Positions 9,536 to 19,374 of a stretch of DNA of 64,000 nt are shown in pieces (the first letter of the stretch is position 1; each line of letters begins with the position of its first letter). The DNA is from Staphylococcus sp. IVB6240 (GTDB taxonomy: Bacteria; Bacillota; Bacilli; Staphylococcales; Staphylococcaceae), in assembly GCF_025558425.1 (NCBI RefSeq), contig NZ_CP094718.1, positions 1,922,001-1,986,000 of the forward strand, given 5' to 3'. A program made the translations under genes and the position numbers. The notes beneath the pieces are model-generated. The model was not told where the DNA came from and searched no databases. It worked only from the letters and a program-made list of their open reading frames with translations.

Positions 9536-9696
9536 CTCAATCCCTCCTGGCCCTGTCACTTTAGTTATAACCTAATCACCCCTTTATTTGCAACAATCTT
9601 TAAAACGCTGATATAGTGAAGTCGTACAGTGAGACTTTATTTTAAAATACAACAATAAATAAGATAGCTCCTAAAAATAACAAGGAGGTTTTGACA

Positions 9697-10692
9697 ATGA
9701 CTACTTTTAAATCATTTGTTTTAACAGAAACCGAAGAAGGTCTGACACCTGCTTATCAAACTTTAACAACGGAAGACTTATCTGAAGGCGATGTGATCGT
9801 ACGTGTTCATTATTCAAGCATCAACTATAAAGATATGCTCGCAACACAACCACATAATAAAATTATTCGTCAATATCCAAGAATTCCCGGTATCGACTTT
9901 TCAGGCACAGTGATTGATTCCCAACATCCCCGTTTCCAAAAAGGAGATCAGGTATTGGCAACAGGCTATGATATCGGCGTTGCTCATGATGGTGGCTTTA
10001 GCGAAGTCGCACGTGTTAAAGGTGATTGGCTCGTGCCATTACCAGATGGCCTAACACTTGAAGAAGCCATGATTATTGGAACAGCGGGATACACGGCTGC
10101 CCTATCTGTCAATGCACTCGAACAAAATGGATCAACACCAGAAAAAGGACCCATCTTAGTGCGTGGGGCTTCTGGTGGTGTCGGTAGCATGGCAATCATG
10201 ATGTTACAACGCCGTGGTTATGAGATTGTCGCAAGTTCTGGTAATAAGACATATGTGGATACACTTAAAATGCTTGGCGCCGATCAGATCATATCACGCA
10301 TTGACGATGTCACACTAAAGGCACTGCATAAAACAGAATGGCAAGGTGCCATTGACCCAGTGGGTGGCGCTTCTCTTGCTGAAGTACTCAAGCGTGTTCA
10401 CCCTTCAGGTGCCGTTGCCGTGAGCGGAAATGCCAGTGGAGCTACCTTTGATGGTTCTGTTTTTCCATTTATTTTACGTGGGGTTCGTCTGATTGGCATC
10501 GACTCTGTCTATACACCCATGTCTGACCGTCAAGAAATTTGGCATCGACTATCAACGGATTTAAAACCTAACCACCTTCATGAAATGAAACATGTTGTGC
10601 CTTTTGATAAACTTCCAGAAGCTATTGAAGCTTTCAAAGAACCAACACATCACGGCCGTATTGTCATTGATATGAGTGGATCGCACAAATAG
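9697..10692 (+). CDS. YhdH/AcuI-type NADPH:quinone (acryloyl-CoA) reductase family protein
   Basis: Zinc-free medium-chain dehydrogenase/reductase, 331 residues. The N-terminal GroES-like domain contains YSSINYKDMLA, RIPGIDFSGTV and GDQVLATG. The Rossmann domain contains VRGASGGVGSMAIMML, and AIDPVGGASLAEVL is typical of the YhdH/AcuI group. ATG 9697 has AAGGAGGT six bases upstream, so the TTG at 9691 is not the start. The family reduces small activated alkenes with NADPH; the physiological substrate here is unknown. It precedes iruO but has a separate promoter region between them. Confidence 0.88.
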   Translation: MTTFKSFVLTETEEGLTPAYQTLTTEDLSEGDVIVRVHYSSINYKDMLATQPHNKIIRQYPRIPGIDFSGTVIDSQHPRFQKGDQVLATGYDIGVAHDGGFSEVARVKGDWLVPLPDGLTLEEAMIIGTAGYTAALSVNALEQNGSTPEKGPILVRGASGGVGSMAIMMLQRRGYEIVASSGNKTYVDTLKMLGADQIISRIDDVTLKALHKTEWQGAIDPVGGASLAEVLKRVHPSGAVAVSGNASGATFDGSVFPFILRGVRLIGIDSVYTPMSDRQEIWHRLSTDLKPNHLHEMKHVVPFDKLPEAIEAFKEPTHHGRIVIDMSGSHK

Positions 10693-10727
10693 AATATCAC
10701 TTTTATATCGATTTAAAGGGTACTCAT

Positions 10728-10742
10728 TGATATTCATTATCA
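10728..10742. promoter_or_regulatory. Fur box upstream of iruO
   Basis: TGATATTCATTATCA matches the 7-1-7 Fur consensus TGATAATNATTATCA with a single mismatch. It lies about 45 bases before the iruO start codon, where it would overlap the promoter. Confidence 0.82.
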
Positions 10743-10769
10743 TTTGTAAGATAATGAATGTAATAATGA

Positions 10770-11815
<1,046 letters not shown>

Positions 11816-11816
<1 letters not shown>

Positions 11817-11858
11817 AAAATGTGTGACATCCTCCGAATTGGGATGTCACACATTTTT
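11816..11858. terminator. Bidirectional terminator, iruO / DUF2871
   Basis: AAAAATGTGTGACATCC pairs with GGGATGTCACACATTTTT. A and T runs lie on the two sides and the genes converge. Confidence 0.88.
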
Positions 11859-11859
11859 A

Positions 11860-12279
11860 TTATTCTGCATCTCGTGGTTCTTTTAGAATAGCTTGACGTA
11901 ATAAGAAGAATAACAGTAGGAATCCTGCTGTTATAATCACATGGCCGATTCCAGCAAAACCTGAGAATGATGCTGGTACCTCTTGACCTGAAATTTGCAT
12001 GAAACCTTTAGCAAATTGCATACTCACTGTTACAATGACACCAAGGTTATAAATAATATAAAACCAATTGAATAAATAGTAGCTACTAATTTTGAATAGC
12101 TTTTCAATAGAAATGAGTATTAAGAACACAAACATTCCTAGAGTCAATAAGTGTGTATGCATGACACTCATTTGTGTGTCGCCTGTAAAGTTATAATGTA
12201 ACGTCAATTCTCGATAACCAAAGCCACTAAACAAGCCAAGTACTGTATAAAACATAAAGGCATATAGAATTCTTTTCAT
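11860..12279 (-). CDS. DUF2871 family membrane protein
   Basis: Small integral membrane protein, 139 residues with four predicted membrane helices: FMFYTVLGLFSGFGYREL, LLTLGMFVFLILISIEKL, WFYIIYNLGVIVTVSMQF and GHVIITAGFLLLFFLL. Conserved features include an early FSGFGYREL block and MHTHLLTLGM with a pair of His residues (HTH) that could bind metal or heme. ATG 12279 is preferred over the upstream in-frame GTG because GGAG lies at a workable distance. The function is not established. The copper/heme-type neighbours ycnI and ycnJ lie next to it on the same strand. Confidence 0.8.
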   Translation of the reverse strand: MKRILYAFMFYTVLGLFSGFGYRELTLHYNFTGDTQMSVMHTHLLTLGMFVFLILISIEKLFKISSYYLFNWFYIIYNLGVIVTVSMQFAKGFMQISGQEVPASFSGFAGIGHVIITAGFLLLFFLLRQAILKEPRDAE

Positions 12280-12398
12280 GTGGTAACACACTCCATATTA
12301 TACAAGGGATCTGGAACATCAATGTTAAAAAGCGTCCCAATCTCCTGTGTGATTTCACGTATCATTATCCTTATTTATCCAGACACTGTCAATGTCAA

Positions 12399-12995
12399 TT
12401 ACTTGTCAGTTTTCGTAAGATTTCGATGTTTAAATAATGCCACTGTCGACACAATTAATGCAAGAATTGAAACGATCCATAATGCCGTTTGACCACCTGT
12501 TGATGGTGCTTCTTTTTCAGTATCGATCGGTTTCACTTCAGTAATCGGTGCAGGTGTTTCACTATCTTCATTCTCGTCCGTCCATTTCACAACTGTCCCA
12601 TCTTTATATGTTTGAATGGCTTTCCATTTGAATTTACCCGCTTCATCTGGGTTTGCAACAACAATAGGAAAGTCTACATGTTCATTTGGTCCGATCCCTT
12701 TGTCTGTTGCCGTCCATGTTACTTTTTCAATATTGCCTTGCTTATCCTTTTGGAATTCATGTTTAAAACCTTGTACGGGTGCAACCGTTGATAATGACAC
12801 ACCTCGAGGTACTTCTAGCTCTAACTTTACTGTTTGGTCCTCACGTTCTACAGGTACACGTACACTATATTCCTCATATGAACCCGGTTCACTCACTTGT
12901 GGATTCAACGTCACATGTGCTTCTGCGACATGCATCGTTCCAACTGTTGTCATAGTTACAAATGCAAGACTTGCGATCAATTTATTTAACTTCAT
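12399..12995 (-). CDS. ycnI: YcnI family copper-binding protein (DUF1775)
   Basis: Exported, C-terminally anchored protein of 198 residues. The signal peptide ends AEA before His27, giving a mature N-terminus HVTLNP, the metal-binding mono-histidine pattern of YcnI. The domain runs to about residue 150 with the Trp of VTWTA, and a C-terminal membrane helix follows (TALWIVSILALIVSTVALF) with a basic tail. It sits immediately downstream of the CopC/CopD fusion gene ycnJ (19-base gap), so the two form an operon, as in Bacillus. The likely role is handling copper at the outer face of the membrane. The repressor ycnK is not present here. Confidence 0.88.
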   Translation of the reverse strand: MKLNKLIASLAFVTMTTVGTMHVAEAHVTLNPQVSEPGSYEEYSVRVPVEREDQTVKLELEVPRGVSLSTVAPVQGFKHEFQKDKQGNIEKVTWTATDKGIGPNEHVDFPIVVANPDEAGKFKWKAIQTYKDGTVVKWTDENEDSETPAPITEVKPIDTEKEAPSTGGQTALWIVSILALIVSTVALFKHRNLTKTDK

Positions 12996-13014
12996 TATTT
13001 TGCTCCCTATTCTT

Positions 13015-14262
13015 TTATAATGGTGTTGCGATTTGACTCATAATAACCCCTGCTAAAATAAGTAAAAGTCCCATTAGTACTTCGAAATATAACAATGGCT
13101 CATGAATACGACGTTGTTTATTCATTGCCCAAAAGGTTTGCGCAGCACCTAACAACATGAGGATAATCGTTAATATGATTTTTCCAAACCATAAGCCACT
13201 ATACGTTGTCTGCTGTGTCACAATTGCATGAATCGATGTTGCATCAATCGACATCAAAATACCTGTTACAATAATCACGATCACTGCACCTAAATTTGTT
13301 TTAAATAAGACATCTCTTAGAATCAGCACATATGAATGTTGTTGACGTGAACGTATATATGCAAAAAGATAGATAAAGCTGCCTAACCATAACGCAATTG
13401 ATGCTAAGTGTAACGCTCGTAATAACAAGGCATATAAAGGGATATCTTGCGCCCAAACATGACCAGAACCCGCTAAACTGATAAAGATAAAAACAGGCAT
13501 TGCATCATACCAAATCGACTCCATCTGCTTAAGTGTAAATAATACGATTGTAATCGCCAATGCACACATCGCAAGAAGAAACGGAAACGACAGCCATGTT
13601 GTTAAATCAAGGCAAAGTATTTGTTGAATGGCACTACTTGATAATGTCATCATATAAACAAGTGTCGTGATTCCAATCAACATGATTAACAGCCATGCGA
13701 TACTGCGATGTTTAGGTATCACATCAAAAGTTGGTGCACCCGCATGTCCCATAATACGATTCACTATGTATAATCCAGTCAACAGTAAGACACTGCTTTG
13801 CATCAAAAAGCGCAATACTCCGAACCACCAATAGGCATCTGCATAGAATGGTTTTGAAACATCAATATGCTTTGTCGTTTGCGTTCCAATCGAGAAATGA
13901 TACTGGCCTGAAACTTCATGACCATCTGGAGAAACAGCTTGCCATTTGACTGCGTATGTTCCTTCATCTTGTTCTTTCGTTTGAAAAGTGACTGTATCTG
14001 AATACCCTTTTTCGTCTGAGTGAAGTTGCGCCACTTGATGTCCTTTATCATTATAGAGCTTAACGCCAGCATAGCGTACATTCACTGGTTCACTAAACTT
14101 CAACTTAATCTCACTGGGTGCTGTTGATACCACTTCATCTTTTGATGGTTGATGATTCTCTAAAGACACATGTGAAGATGCGCTATTAAAACATCCACCG
14201 ATGATAATGAAAGTGGCGAGCAGTACACCCCATATCGTTAATGTACGTCTTGCTATATTCAT
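13015..14262 (-). CDS. ycnJ: CopC/CopD-domain copper transport protein YcnJ
   Basis: A fusion of an extracellular CopC domain (about residues 30-125) to a CopD membrane domain (about 145-412, eight helices), 415 residues. It is thought to import copper. CopC-type His residues are seen at 31 (SSHVSLENHQP), 37 and in DGHEVSGQYHF. Unusually, the signal region ends IIGGC (Cys24), which looks like a lipobox, seven residues before the His that would normally be the mature N-terminus. ATG 14262 follows TAGGAAAG; the codon before it is a GTG. It is the first gene of a ycnJ-ycnI operon. Confidence 0.88.
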   Translation of the reverse strand: MNIARRTLTIWGVLLATFIIIGGCFNSASSHVSLENHQPSKDEVVSTAPSEIKLKFSEPVNVRYAGVKLYNDKGHQVAQLHSDEKGYSDTVTFQTKEQDEGTYAVKWQAVSPDGHEVSGQYHFSIGTQTTKHIDVSKPFYADAYWWFGVLRFLMQSSVLLLTGLYIVNRIMGHAGAPTFDVIPKHRSIAWLLIMLIGITTLVYMMTLSSSAIQQILCLDLTTWLSFPFLLAMCALAITIVLFTLKQMESIWYDAMPVFIFISLAGSGHVWAQDIPLYALLLRALHLASIALWLGSFIYLFAYIRSRQQHSYVLILRDVLFKTNLGAVIVIIVTGILMSIDATSIHAIVTQQTTYSGLWFGKIILTIILMLLGAAQTFWAMNKQRRIHEPLLYFEVLMGLLLILAGVIMSQIATPL

Positions 14263-14406
14263 CACTTTCCTACTTCATTGCATCATTTATTACTTATACG
14301 ATTCTACCAAAGCTGATAATAAAAACAATAAATCTTGAAAAAAGTAATAGAATTATAATATCAAACGCAATATACAACGTACTCACTATTGAACATGCTC
14401 AACATA

Positions 14407-14450
14407 AAAACACCTTTCAGCCAAACACTTGGTTTGTTGAAAGGTGTTTT
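14407..14450 (-). terminator. Terminator of nptA
   Basis: AAAACACCTTTCAGCCAAAC pairs with GGTTTGTTGAAAGGTGTTTT, a stem of about 18 bp immediately after the nptA stop codon. A shared role for ycnJ is unlikely because of orientation. Confidence 0.85.
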
Positions 14451-14462
14451 CTCACACTGGTA

Positions 14463-16127
14463 TTAAGTTGTCACTGTTTCTTCTTCATCTACAACTACGT
14501 CATCATTCAATCCAACCATCGCTTCTGAAATATTACGTGAGTTGTATCCGATACGTTCTAATACGCCGATCATATCAACATATAGTAAACCACCATCTGT
14601 TGAACATACACCACGGTTAAGACGTTTGATATGGTCTTTACGTAACTTATGTTCAATTGTAAAGGCTTCTTGGCTACGTGCTGCCACTTCATCCTTCTTC
14701 GTCGTATCATAAACATCAAGTGTTTCTAAGGCTTTATCAAATGATTCCTCAACGAATGTAAATAGCTTATCAATACCCTTTTGTGCATCTTCTGTCAGAT
14801 TGATATCTTTCTGCTTCTGACGATCAATGAGGTCGATATATTCTTTAATACGATTTGATACTTTTAAGACTGTACGATTAACATCTAACATAACAGCTAA
14901 ACGCTCAACATCTTTTTTATTAACATCTTTTGTTGAAATACGAACAAGATAACTTCTAATACTATCCGTAATCGTCTCAACCGCTTGATGTTTTTGTTCA
15001 ATTTGTTTTAAAAACTTCTTATCAATTGCATCTGTATGATGAACGTCATCTAACATTGTTTGAACGATACGCCCAACATTCTGTAATTCTTTTTGTGTTT
15101 CTTGTAATGCTACACTTGGTGCATGATATACAAGGTCATGATTCAAGTGTTGCGGTTTATATTCTTCAGTAATGTCTTTTCCTGGTACAATTTTCGTTAC
15201 GATCCATGCAAGTACGCCTACAAATGGCAATTGAATCAATGTATTCGTTACGTTAAATGCACCGTGCGCAAAGGCGATTGCCATGGCTGGTTTTAAATTC
15301 CACGCCTCTTGTATAAAGTCAACTGCGTGAATCACCAATGGCAAGAAGAGTGAGAAGATAATTACACCGATTACGTTGAAAATAACGTGTACAAATGCCG
15401 CACGTTTCGCTGCTAATGAACCTGCCAAACTTGCTAAGACAGCTGTAATCGTCGTCCCAATATTGTCTCCTAATAAGACTGGAATCGCACCTTGAAGTTC
15501 TATTAAACCTTGACCATAGAACTCTTGAAGGATCCCGATTGTCGCACTTGAACTTTGTACAAGCGCTGTCAATCCAACACCTGCTAAAATACCGTATACT
15601 GGGTTTGCAGACATATCAAGCATAATCTGTCTAAAACCATCTAATTCAGCTAATGGTTTTACGGCACCACCCATGTACTCTAGACCAAAGAAAAGTGAAC
15701 CGAAACCAAATAGAATACGTCCGATATTTTGAATTTTAGACTTCTTAAAGAAGAAGATTAAAAAGGCACCAATTGCTAAGATTGGCATCGCATATTCACC
15801 TAGGTCAATACCGATAATGAAGGCTGTCACAGTTGTCCCGATATTCGCCCCCATGATCACACCAATCGCTTGTTTTAATGTCATGAATCCTGCTGTTACA
15901 AGACCAATTGTTATGACAGTTGTCCCTGAACTACTTTGTATTAAAATTGTAACGATCATCCCTGCTAATACACCTAGCAATGGATTAGATGTAAACTTAT
16001 TTAAGATGTCACGTAAACGATCTCCAGCAGAAGCTTGTAAACCGTCTCCCATTACCTTCAACCCATAAAGGAAAATACCAAGTCCTCCTAAAAATGAGAA
16101 GATGACTTGTGTAATTGACATTTCCAT
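14463..16127 (-). CDS. nptA: Na+/phosphate cotransporter NptA (PhoU-like C-terminus)
   Basis: Integral membrane sodium-phosphate symporter, 554 residues. It has the duplicated NptA core with two QSSS repeats, ILIQSSSGTTVITIG (about residues 62-76) and LVQSSSATIGIL, plus GANIGTTVTA and GDNIGTTITA. The last 210 residues form a helical PhoU-like domain. ATG 16127 was chosen because TTTAGAGGTG lies just before it, and homologues start near MSITQ; the longer frame to 16193 lacks a site. It is transcribed alone, divergent from the CorA-type gene. S. aureus NptA supports phosphate uptake at alkaline pH (known for the family). Confidence 0.92.
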   Translation of the reverse strand: MEMSITQVIFSFLGGLGIFLYGLKVMGDGLQASAGDRLRDILNKFTSNPLLGVLAGMIVTILIQSSSGTTVITIGLVTAGFMTLKQAIGVIMGANIGTTVTAFIIGIDLGEYAMPILAIGAFLIFFFKKSKIQNIGRILFGFGSLFFGLEYMGGAVKPLAELDGFRQIMLDMSANPVYGILAGVGLTALVQSSSATIGILQEFYGQGLIELQGAIPVLLGDNIGTTITAVLASLAGSLAAKRAAFVHVIFNVIGVIIFSLFLPLVIHAVDFIQEAWNLKPAMAIAFAHGAFNVTNTLIQLPFVGVLAWIVTKIVPGKDITEEYKPQHLNHDLVYHAPSVALQETQKELQNVGRIVQTMLDDVHHTDAIDKKFLKQIEQKHQAVETITDSIRSYLVRISTKDVNKKDVERLAVMLDVNRTVLKVSNRIKEYIDLIDRQKQKDINLTEDAQKGIDKLFTFVEESFDKALETLDVYDTTKKDEVAARSQEAFTIEHKLRKDHIKRLNRGVCSTDGGLLYVDMIGVLERIGYNSRNISEAMVGLNDDVVVDEEETVTT

Positions 16128-16365
16128 GATTTCACCTCTAAAATTTATGTCTTTTAAATTTTTAACAATTTCTTCATATTTATTACATCTCAAAGTATGA
16201 CGGATAATTGTAAATTTAATGTTAAGATGATGTGAATTTTATTTTAATTTAATCTTTATGCATATCAAGTTGAGATTCTATAGTATTTATTTTGAGGGTT
16301 TTGTATTTTTTATGACCAAAAAAGCGTATGATAGTAGTATTCATTTGAAACAAAGGAGATAATTT

Positions 16366-17304
16366 ATGATTACAGCATATCGAAACAATGATGCACTTGA
16401 AGTCATTACAGCTGATTCATGGCAAGATGCTCAGTGGCTGAATGTGGTCAAACCGACACAAGAAGAAGTGCAATCCTTAATTCAAACATATGGTTTTCCA
16501 AAAGACTTCCTTGAAGATGCGCTCGACAGCGAAGAAAGTTCACGTATTGAATATGATGATGAAAGTGGCTACTCACTCATTATCAGTGACCTACCCATTA
16601 CTAAAACTGGCAAATATAAACTTAAAAGTTTTACCACATTGCCACTCGGTATTATTATCGGCAAAGGCTTGATTGTGACTGTGTGTGCAAAACCATTCCC
16701 TTACTTAGAGCACATCACACAAAAGCCTATTAACTTAAAATATAGAAGTCAGTTTGCCTTAAAGTTAATGTATGATATGGCAGCACAATACAATCGTAGT
16801 TTACGTCTTCTAAACAAAGAACGTCGCCAAGTGGAGCATAACTTACAACAACGCGTCACAAATACACGTCTTTATTTATTAAGTGAAATTGAAAAAAGTT
16901 TGGTCTATTTTCTCGCTTCACTCAAAACAAACTCTTCAACGATTCGACAGCTCTTCCGCCTTCCTGCGATCAAACGTTTTGATGAAGATGAAGAACTTCT
17001 GGAAGATTTACAGAATGAACATCAACAGGCAGTAGAAACAACAGAACTTTATTTACGTATTGTTGAGAGTATGTCGAATTCATACGCTTCACTACTCTCT
17101 AACCAGCTGAATACGACGATGAAAACTTTAACGATTTTTACCGTTTTATTAACGTTACCAACGCTCGTTTTTAGTTTCTTTGGTATGAATGTGCCATTGC
17201 CAATCGATGACCATAGCGCGCTTTCATGGATTGTGATCATTGTCATATCTTTCACACTTGTATTGATTACATCTACCCTATTATGGCGTAGTAACAAGTT
17301 ATAG
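16366..17304 (+). CDS. CorA family magnesium transporter
   Basis: Pentameric-channel-type divalent cation transporter, 312 residues. The long cytoplasmic N-terminal domain has a coiled helix (about 155-245). Two C-terminal membrane helices follow: TIFTVLLTLPTLVFSFFG, then the pore motif GMN (FFGMNVPLP), then ALSWIVIIVISFTLVLITSTLLW. The start follows AAAGGAGAT. It is flanked by nptA on the opposite strand and ends in its own terminator, convergent with the PTS gene. Confidence 0.9.
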   Translation: MITAYRNNDALEVITADSWQDAQWLNVVKPTQEEVQSLIQTYGFPKDFLEDALDSEESSRIEYDDESGYSLIISDLPITKTGKYKLKSFTTLPLGIIIGKGLIVTVCAKPFPYLEHITQKPINLKYRSQFALKLMYDMAAQYNRSLRLLNKERRQVEHNLQQRVTNTRLYLLSEIEKSLVYFLASLKTNSSTIRQLFRLPAIKRFDEDEELLEDLQNEHQQAVETTELYLRIVESMSNSYASLLSNQLNTTMKTLTIFTVLLTLPTLVFSFFGMNVPLPIDDHSALSWIVIIVISFTLVLITSTLLWRSNKL

Positions 17305-17318
17305 TACAAAATTAATAA

Positions 17319-17351
17319 AAGCGAGTAAAACCTTTGTGATTTTACTCGCTT
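17319..17351. terminator. Bidirectional terminator, corA-type gene / PTS
   Basis: AAGCGAGTAAAA pairs exactly with TTTTACTCGCTT across a nine-base loop, with T-rich sequence to the right. Confidence 0.85.
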
Positions 17352-17367
17352 CTTTATATATCTACTT

Positions 17368-18816
17368 TTATAATTCTTCTGCGTTACGATATTTCTTTTG
17401 CTTAGATAAAACAAGTGTCACAATGATACTTCCGACAAATGCAATCACCATACCGATGATGTAATGTGTCCAAGAACCTGGTGCAATTGAGATAACACCT
17501 GGGATACCTGCTGCACCTAATGCTGTTGCTTTTACTTTGAAGAATGCTACATATCCTGCACCAAGTGCTGATCCAACCATAGCACCAATGAATGGGTAGC
17601 GTAACTTCAAGTTAACCCCGAACATCGCCGGTTCAGTAATACCTAATACGGCTGATACACCTGCTGCAGATGCAACACCTTTTAATTTTTTGTTTTGCTT
17701 AATTAATAAGAATGCTGCTAACGCCGCGCCACCTTGTGCCATATTTGACATCGCAGCGATTGGGAAGATGAATGAACCACCTGTTTTTGCTTGTTCTGCA
17801 ATTAATGATGTTTCAACAGCAATAAAGCTATGGTGCATACCTGTAATAACTATTGGTGCATAGAATAATCCGAAGATGAAACCACCAACAGCGCCGCCCG
17901 CTTCATACAAGAATGTTAATCCGTCTGTTAACCAATAACCCATTGTACGTGTAATTGGTCCTACGAATAAGAATGTTGCAAATGCTGTAATAAGAATCGC
18001 AAATAATGGTGTTAATAAGTTGTCTAATACTGTTGGAATAATACGACGTAATCCGCGCTCTAACATTGCTAAAATATATGCTGATACAAGAATTGGCAAT
18101 ACTTGTCCTTGATAACCTACTTGAGCAATTGATAAACCTAAGAATTCCCATTTCGGAATCGGATCACCATTGGCAATCGCTTCTGGGTAAGCATAACCGT
18201 TCATTAAATCAGGGTGTACCATGATGGCACCTAATGCTGCACCTAAGAAGGCATTACCACCAAAGCGTTTTGCTGCACTAAATCCAATCAAGATAGGTAA
18301 TAATGCGAAAGGTGCACTTGCAAAAATGTTAATCATATTCGCAAATTGTGCAAACTGCGGATACATATCCACTAAAGATTGGCCTTCTGCAAAAATCCCT
18401 TCTGCTGTAAAGATATTGTTTAGACCCATCAATAAACCGCCTGCTACGATGGCAGGAATGATTGGTACAAAGATGTCAGATAACATTTTAACGAATCTTT
18501 GTAATGGGTTCCCTTTCTTTTTCTCTTTTTTTGCACTTGTATCTTTCTGCTCGTCTGCTTGAGAAGTGCCACCTGTTAATTGATTAATTTGTGCGTAAAC
18601 TTGATTGACTGTTCCTGATCCAATAATAATTTGGTATTGATCTGATGTCGAGAAAGTTCCTTTTACAACATCTAAATCATTTAACGTCTTCTCATCTACA
18701 ATACTCTCATCTTTTAAAGATAATCTTAAACGCGTTGAACAATGTCCCATCTCTTCAATATTATCTTTGCCACCAATGGCATCTAAGATAATTTTGGATT
18801 CTTTTTCATACGCCAT
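17368..18816 (-). CDS. scrA: PTS sucrose-type transporter subunit IIBC
   Basis: Sugar phosphotransferase permease, 482 residues. The EIIB domain is at residues 1-85 with phospho-Cys26 in GHCSTRLR. A charged linker (about 88-102) precedes an EIIC membrane domain with about ten helices and the signatures GMHHSFIAVE and GITEPAMFGVNLKLRYPF of the glucoside/sucrose/trehalose group. No IIA domain is fused, so it needs IIA from elsewhere. It resembles the S. aureus gene annotated as sucrose IIBC that lies next to rsp. The start has AGGAGG at ideal spacing. A LacI-type palindrome (18881-18894) lies between promoter and gene. The specificity (sucrose versus another glucoside) is inferred. Confidence 0.85.
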   Translation of the reverse strand: MAYEKESKIILDAIGGKDNIEEMGHCSTRLRLSLKDESIVDEKTLNDLDVVKGTFSTSDQYQIIIGSGTVNQVYAQINQLTGGTSQADEQKDTSAKKEKKKGNPLQRFVKMLSDIFVPIIPAIVAGGLLMGLNNIFTAEGIFAEGQSLVDMYPQFAQFANMINIFASAPFALLPILIGFSAAKRFGGNAFLGAALGAIMVHPDLMNGYAYPEAIANGDPIPKWEFLGLSIAQVGYQGQVLPILVSAYILAMLERGLRRIIPTVLDNLLTPLFAILITAFATFLFVGPITRTMGYWLTDGLTFLYEAGGAVGGFIFGLFYAPIVITGMHHSFIAVETSLIAEQAKTGGSFIFPIAAMSNMAQGGAALAAFLLIKQNKKLKGVASAAGVSAVLGITEPAMFGVNLKLRYPFIGAMVGSALGAGYVAFFKVKATALGAAGIPGVISIAPGSWTHYIIGMVIAFVGSIIVTLVLSKQKKYRNAEEL

Positions 18817-18880
18817 ATGATCCCTCCTATATATAAATAATCTGCATAAATATTTTAGTTAATGACCGTCATTTCAACAA

Positions 18881-18894
18881 TGGAACCGGTGCCA
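18881..18894. promoter_or_regulatory. LacI/GalR-type palindromic operator (ScrR or CcpA candidate)
   Basis: TGGAACCGGTGCCA is a near-perfect palindrome centred on CCGG. It lies between the predicted PTS promoter and the start codon, where a bound repressor would block elongation. It differs from the cre consensus at the W positions, so a sugar-specific LacI-family repressor fits better. Confidence 0.55.
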
Positions 18895-18909
18895 AAACTT
18901 CTTAACCTC

Positions 18910-18938
18910 ATTTTAATCAATAACGACTATATAATCAA
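18910..18938 (-). promoter_or_regulatory. Predicted sigma-A promoter of the PTS gene
   Basis: On the minus strand, TTGATT (18938-18933) and TAAAAT (18915-18910) are separated by 17 bases. Confidence 0.5.
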
Positions 18939-19011
18939 TCCTATTTTTTTGAATTAGTGAATTTTTTAATTATTGTTAAAAAATTAGTCATAAAGCGAAT
19001 GTGCATTCTTG

Positions 19012-19040
19012 TTTACAGAACATTTGTTCCGTGTTATAGT
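19012..19040 (+). promoter_or_regulatory. Strong plus-strand promoter with internal palindrome
   Basis: TTTACA and TATAGT are spaced by exactly 17 bases. The spacer contains GAACATTTGTTC, a perfect 12-base palindrome that resembles a LexA box without its outer C/G. The promoter is about 330 bases before the rsp start codon, so it gives either a long leader or a small RNA. Confidence 0.5.
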
Positions 19041-19301
19041 ATATACACTCTATTTTGAAACTTTTAGAACATTTATTTACGCAATATGCTTTGCTTAATA
19101 AAATGAAACACCTCTCACAATGAATGTTATTTTTTAACTTTAATATCTCTATTTTTTTACTTTCATCTATTTTTTAACTACCTTACTTCAATCATTTATT
19201 TCATTTCTTTAACTATGTTTCCACTTACCATTGTCTTCCTATCACTTTATATGTCTATATTTTCTAATTTATGACAAATATACACTGTTCTCTCTAACGC
19301 A

Positions 19302-19331
19302 TTGAGACCGGCTATTATACAACTATATAAT
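19302..19331 (+). promoter_or_regulatory. Predicted proximal promoter of rsp
   Basis: TTGAGA and TATAAT with an 18-base spacer lie about 45 bases before the chosen rsp start. Confidence 0.55.
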
Positions 19332-19374
19332 GAAAAATATTTATTACATCTATTTAGAATGGATGAGGGAAACT

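Larger units (their letters stand above)
18817..19374. other. Divergent regulatory region between PTS gene and rsp
   Basis: About 560 bases, strongly AT rich. It contains a minus-strand promoter and LacI-type operator for the PTS gene, and two plus-strand promoter matches (19012-19040 and 19302-19331). No open frame of convincing length. In S. aureus the regulatory RNA SSR42 is encoded upstream of rsp; I see no direct proof of it here. Confidence 0.5.

Noticed and set aside
18817..19329. A full SSR42-type RNA in the rsp upstream region
   Set aside because: The S. aureus RNA is longer than the gap here, and no recognisable sequence was seen; kept only as a hypothesis.
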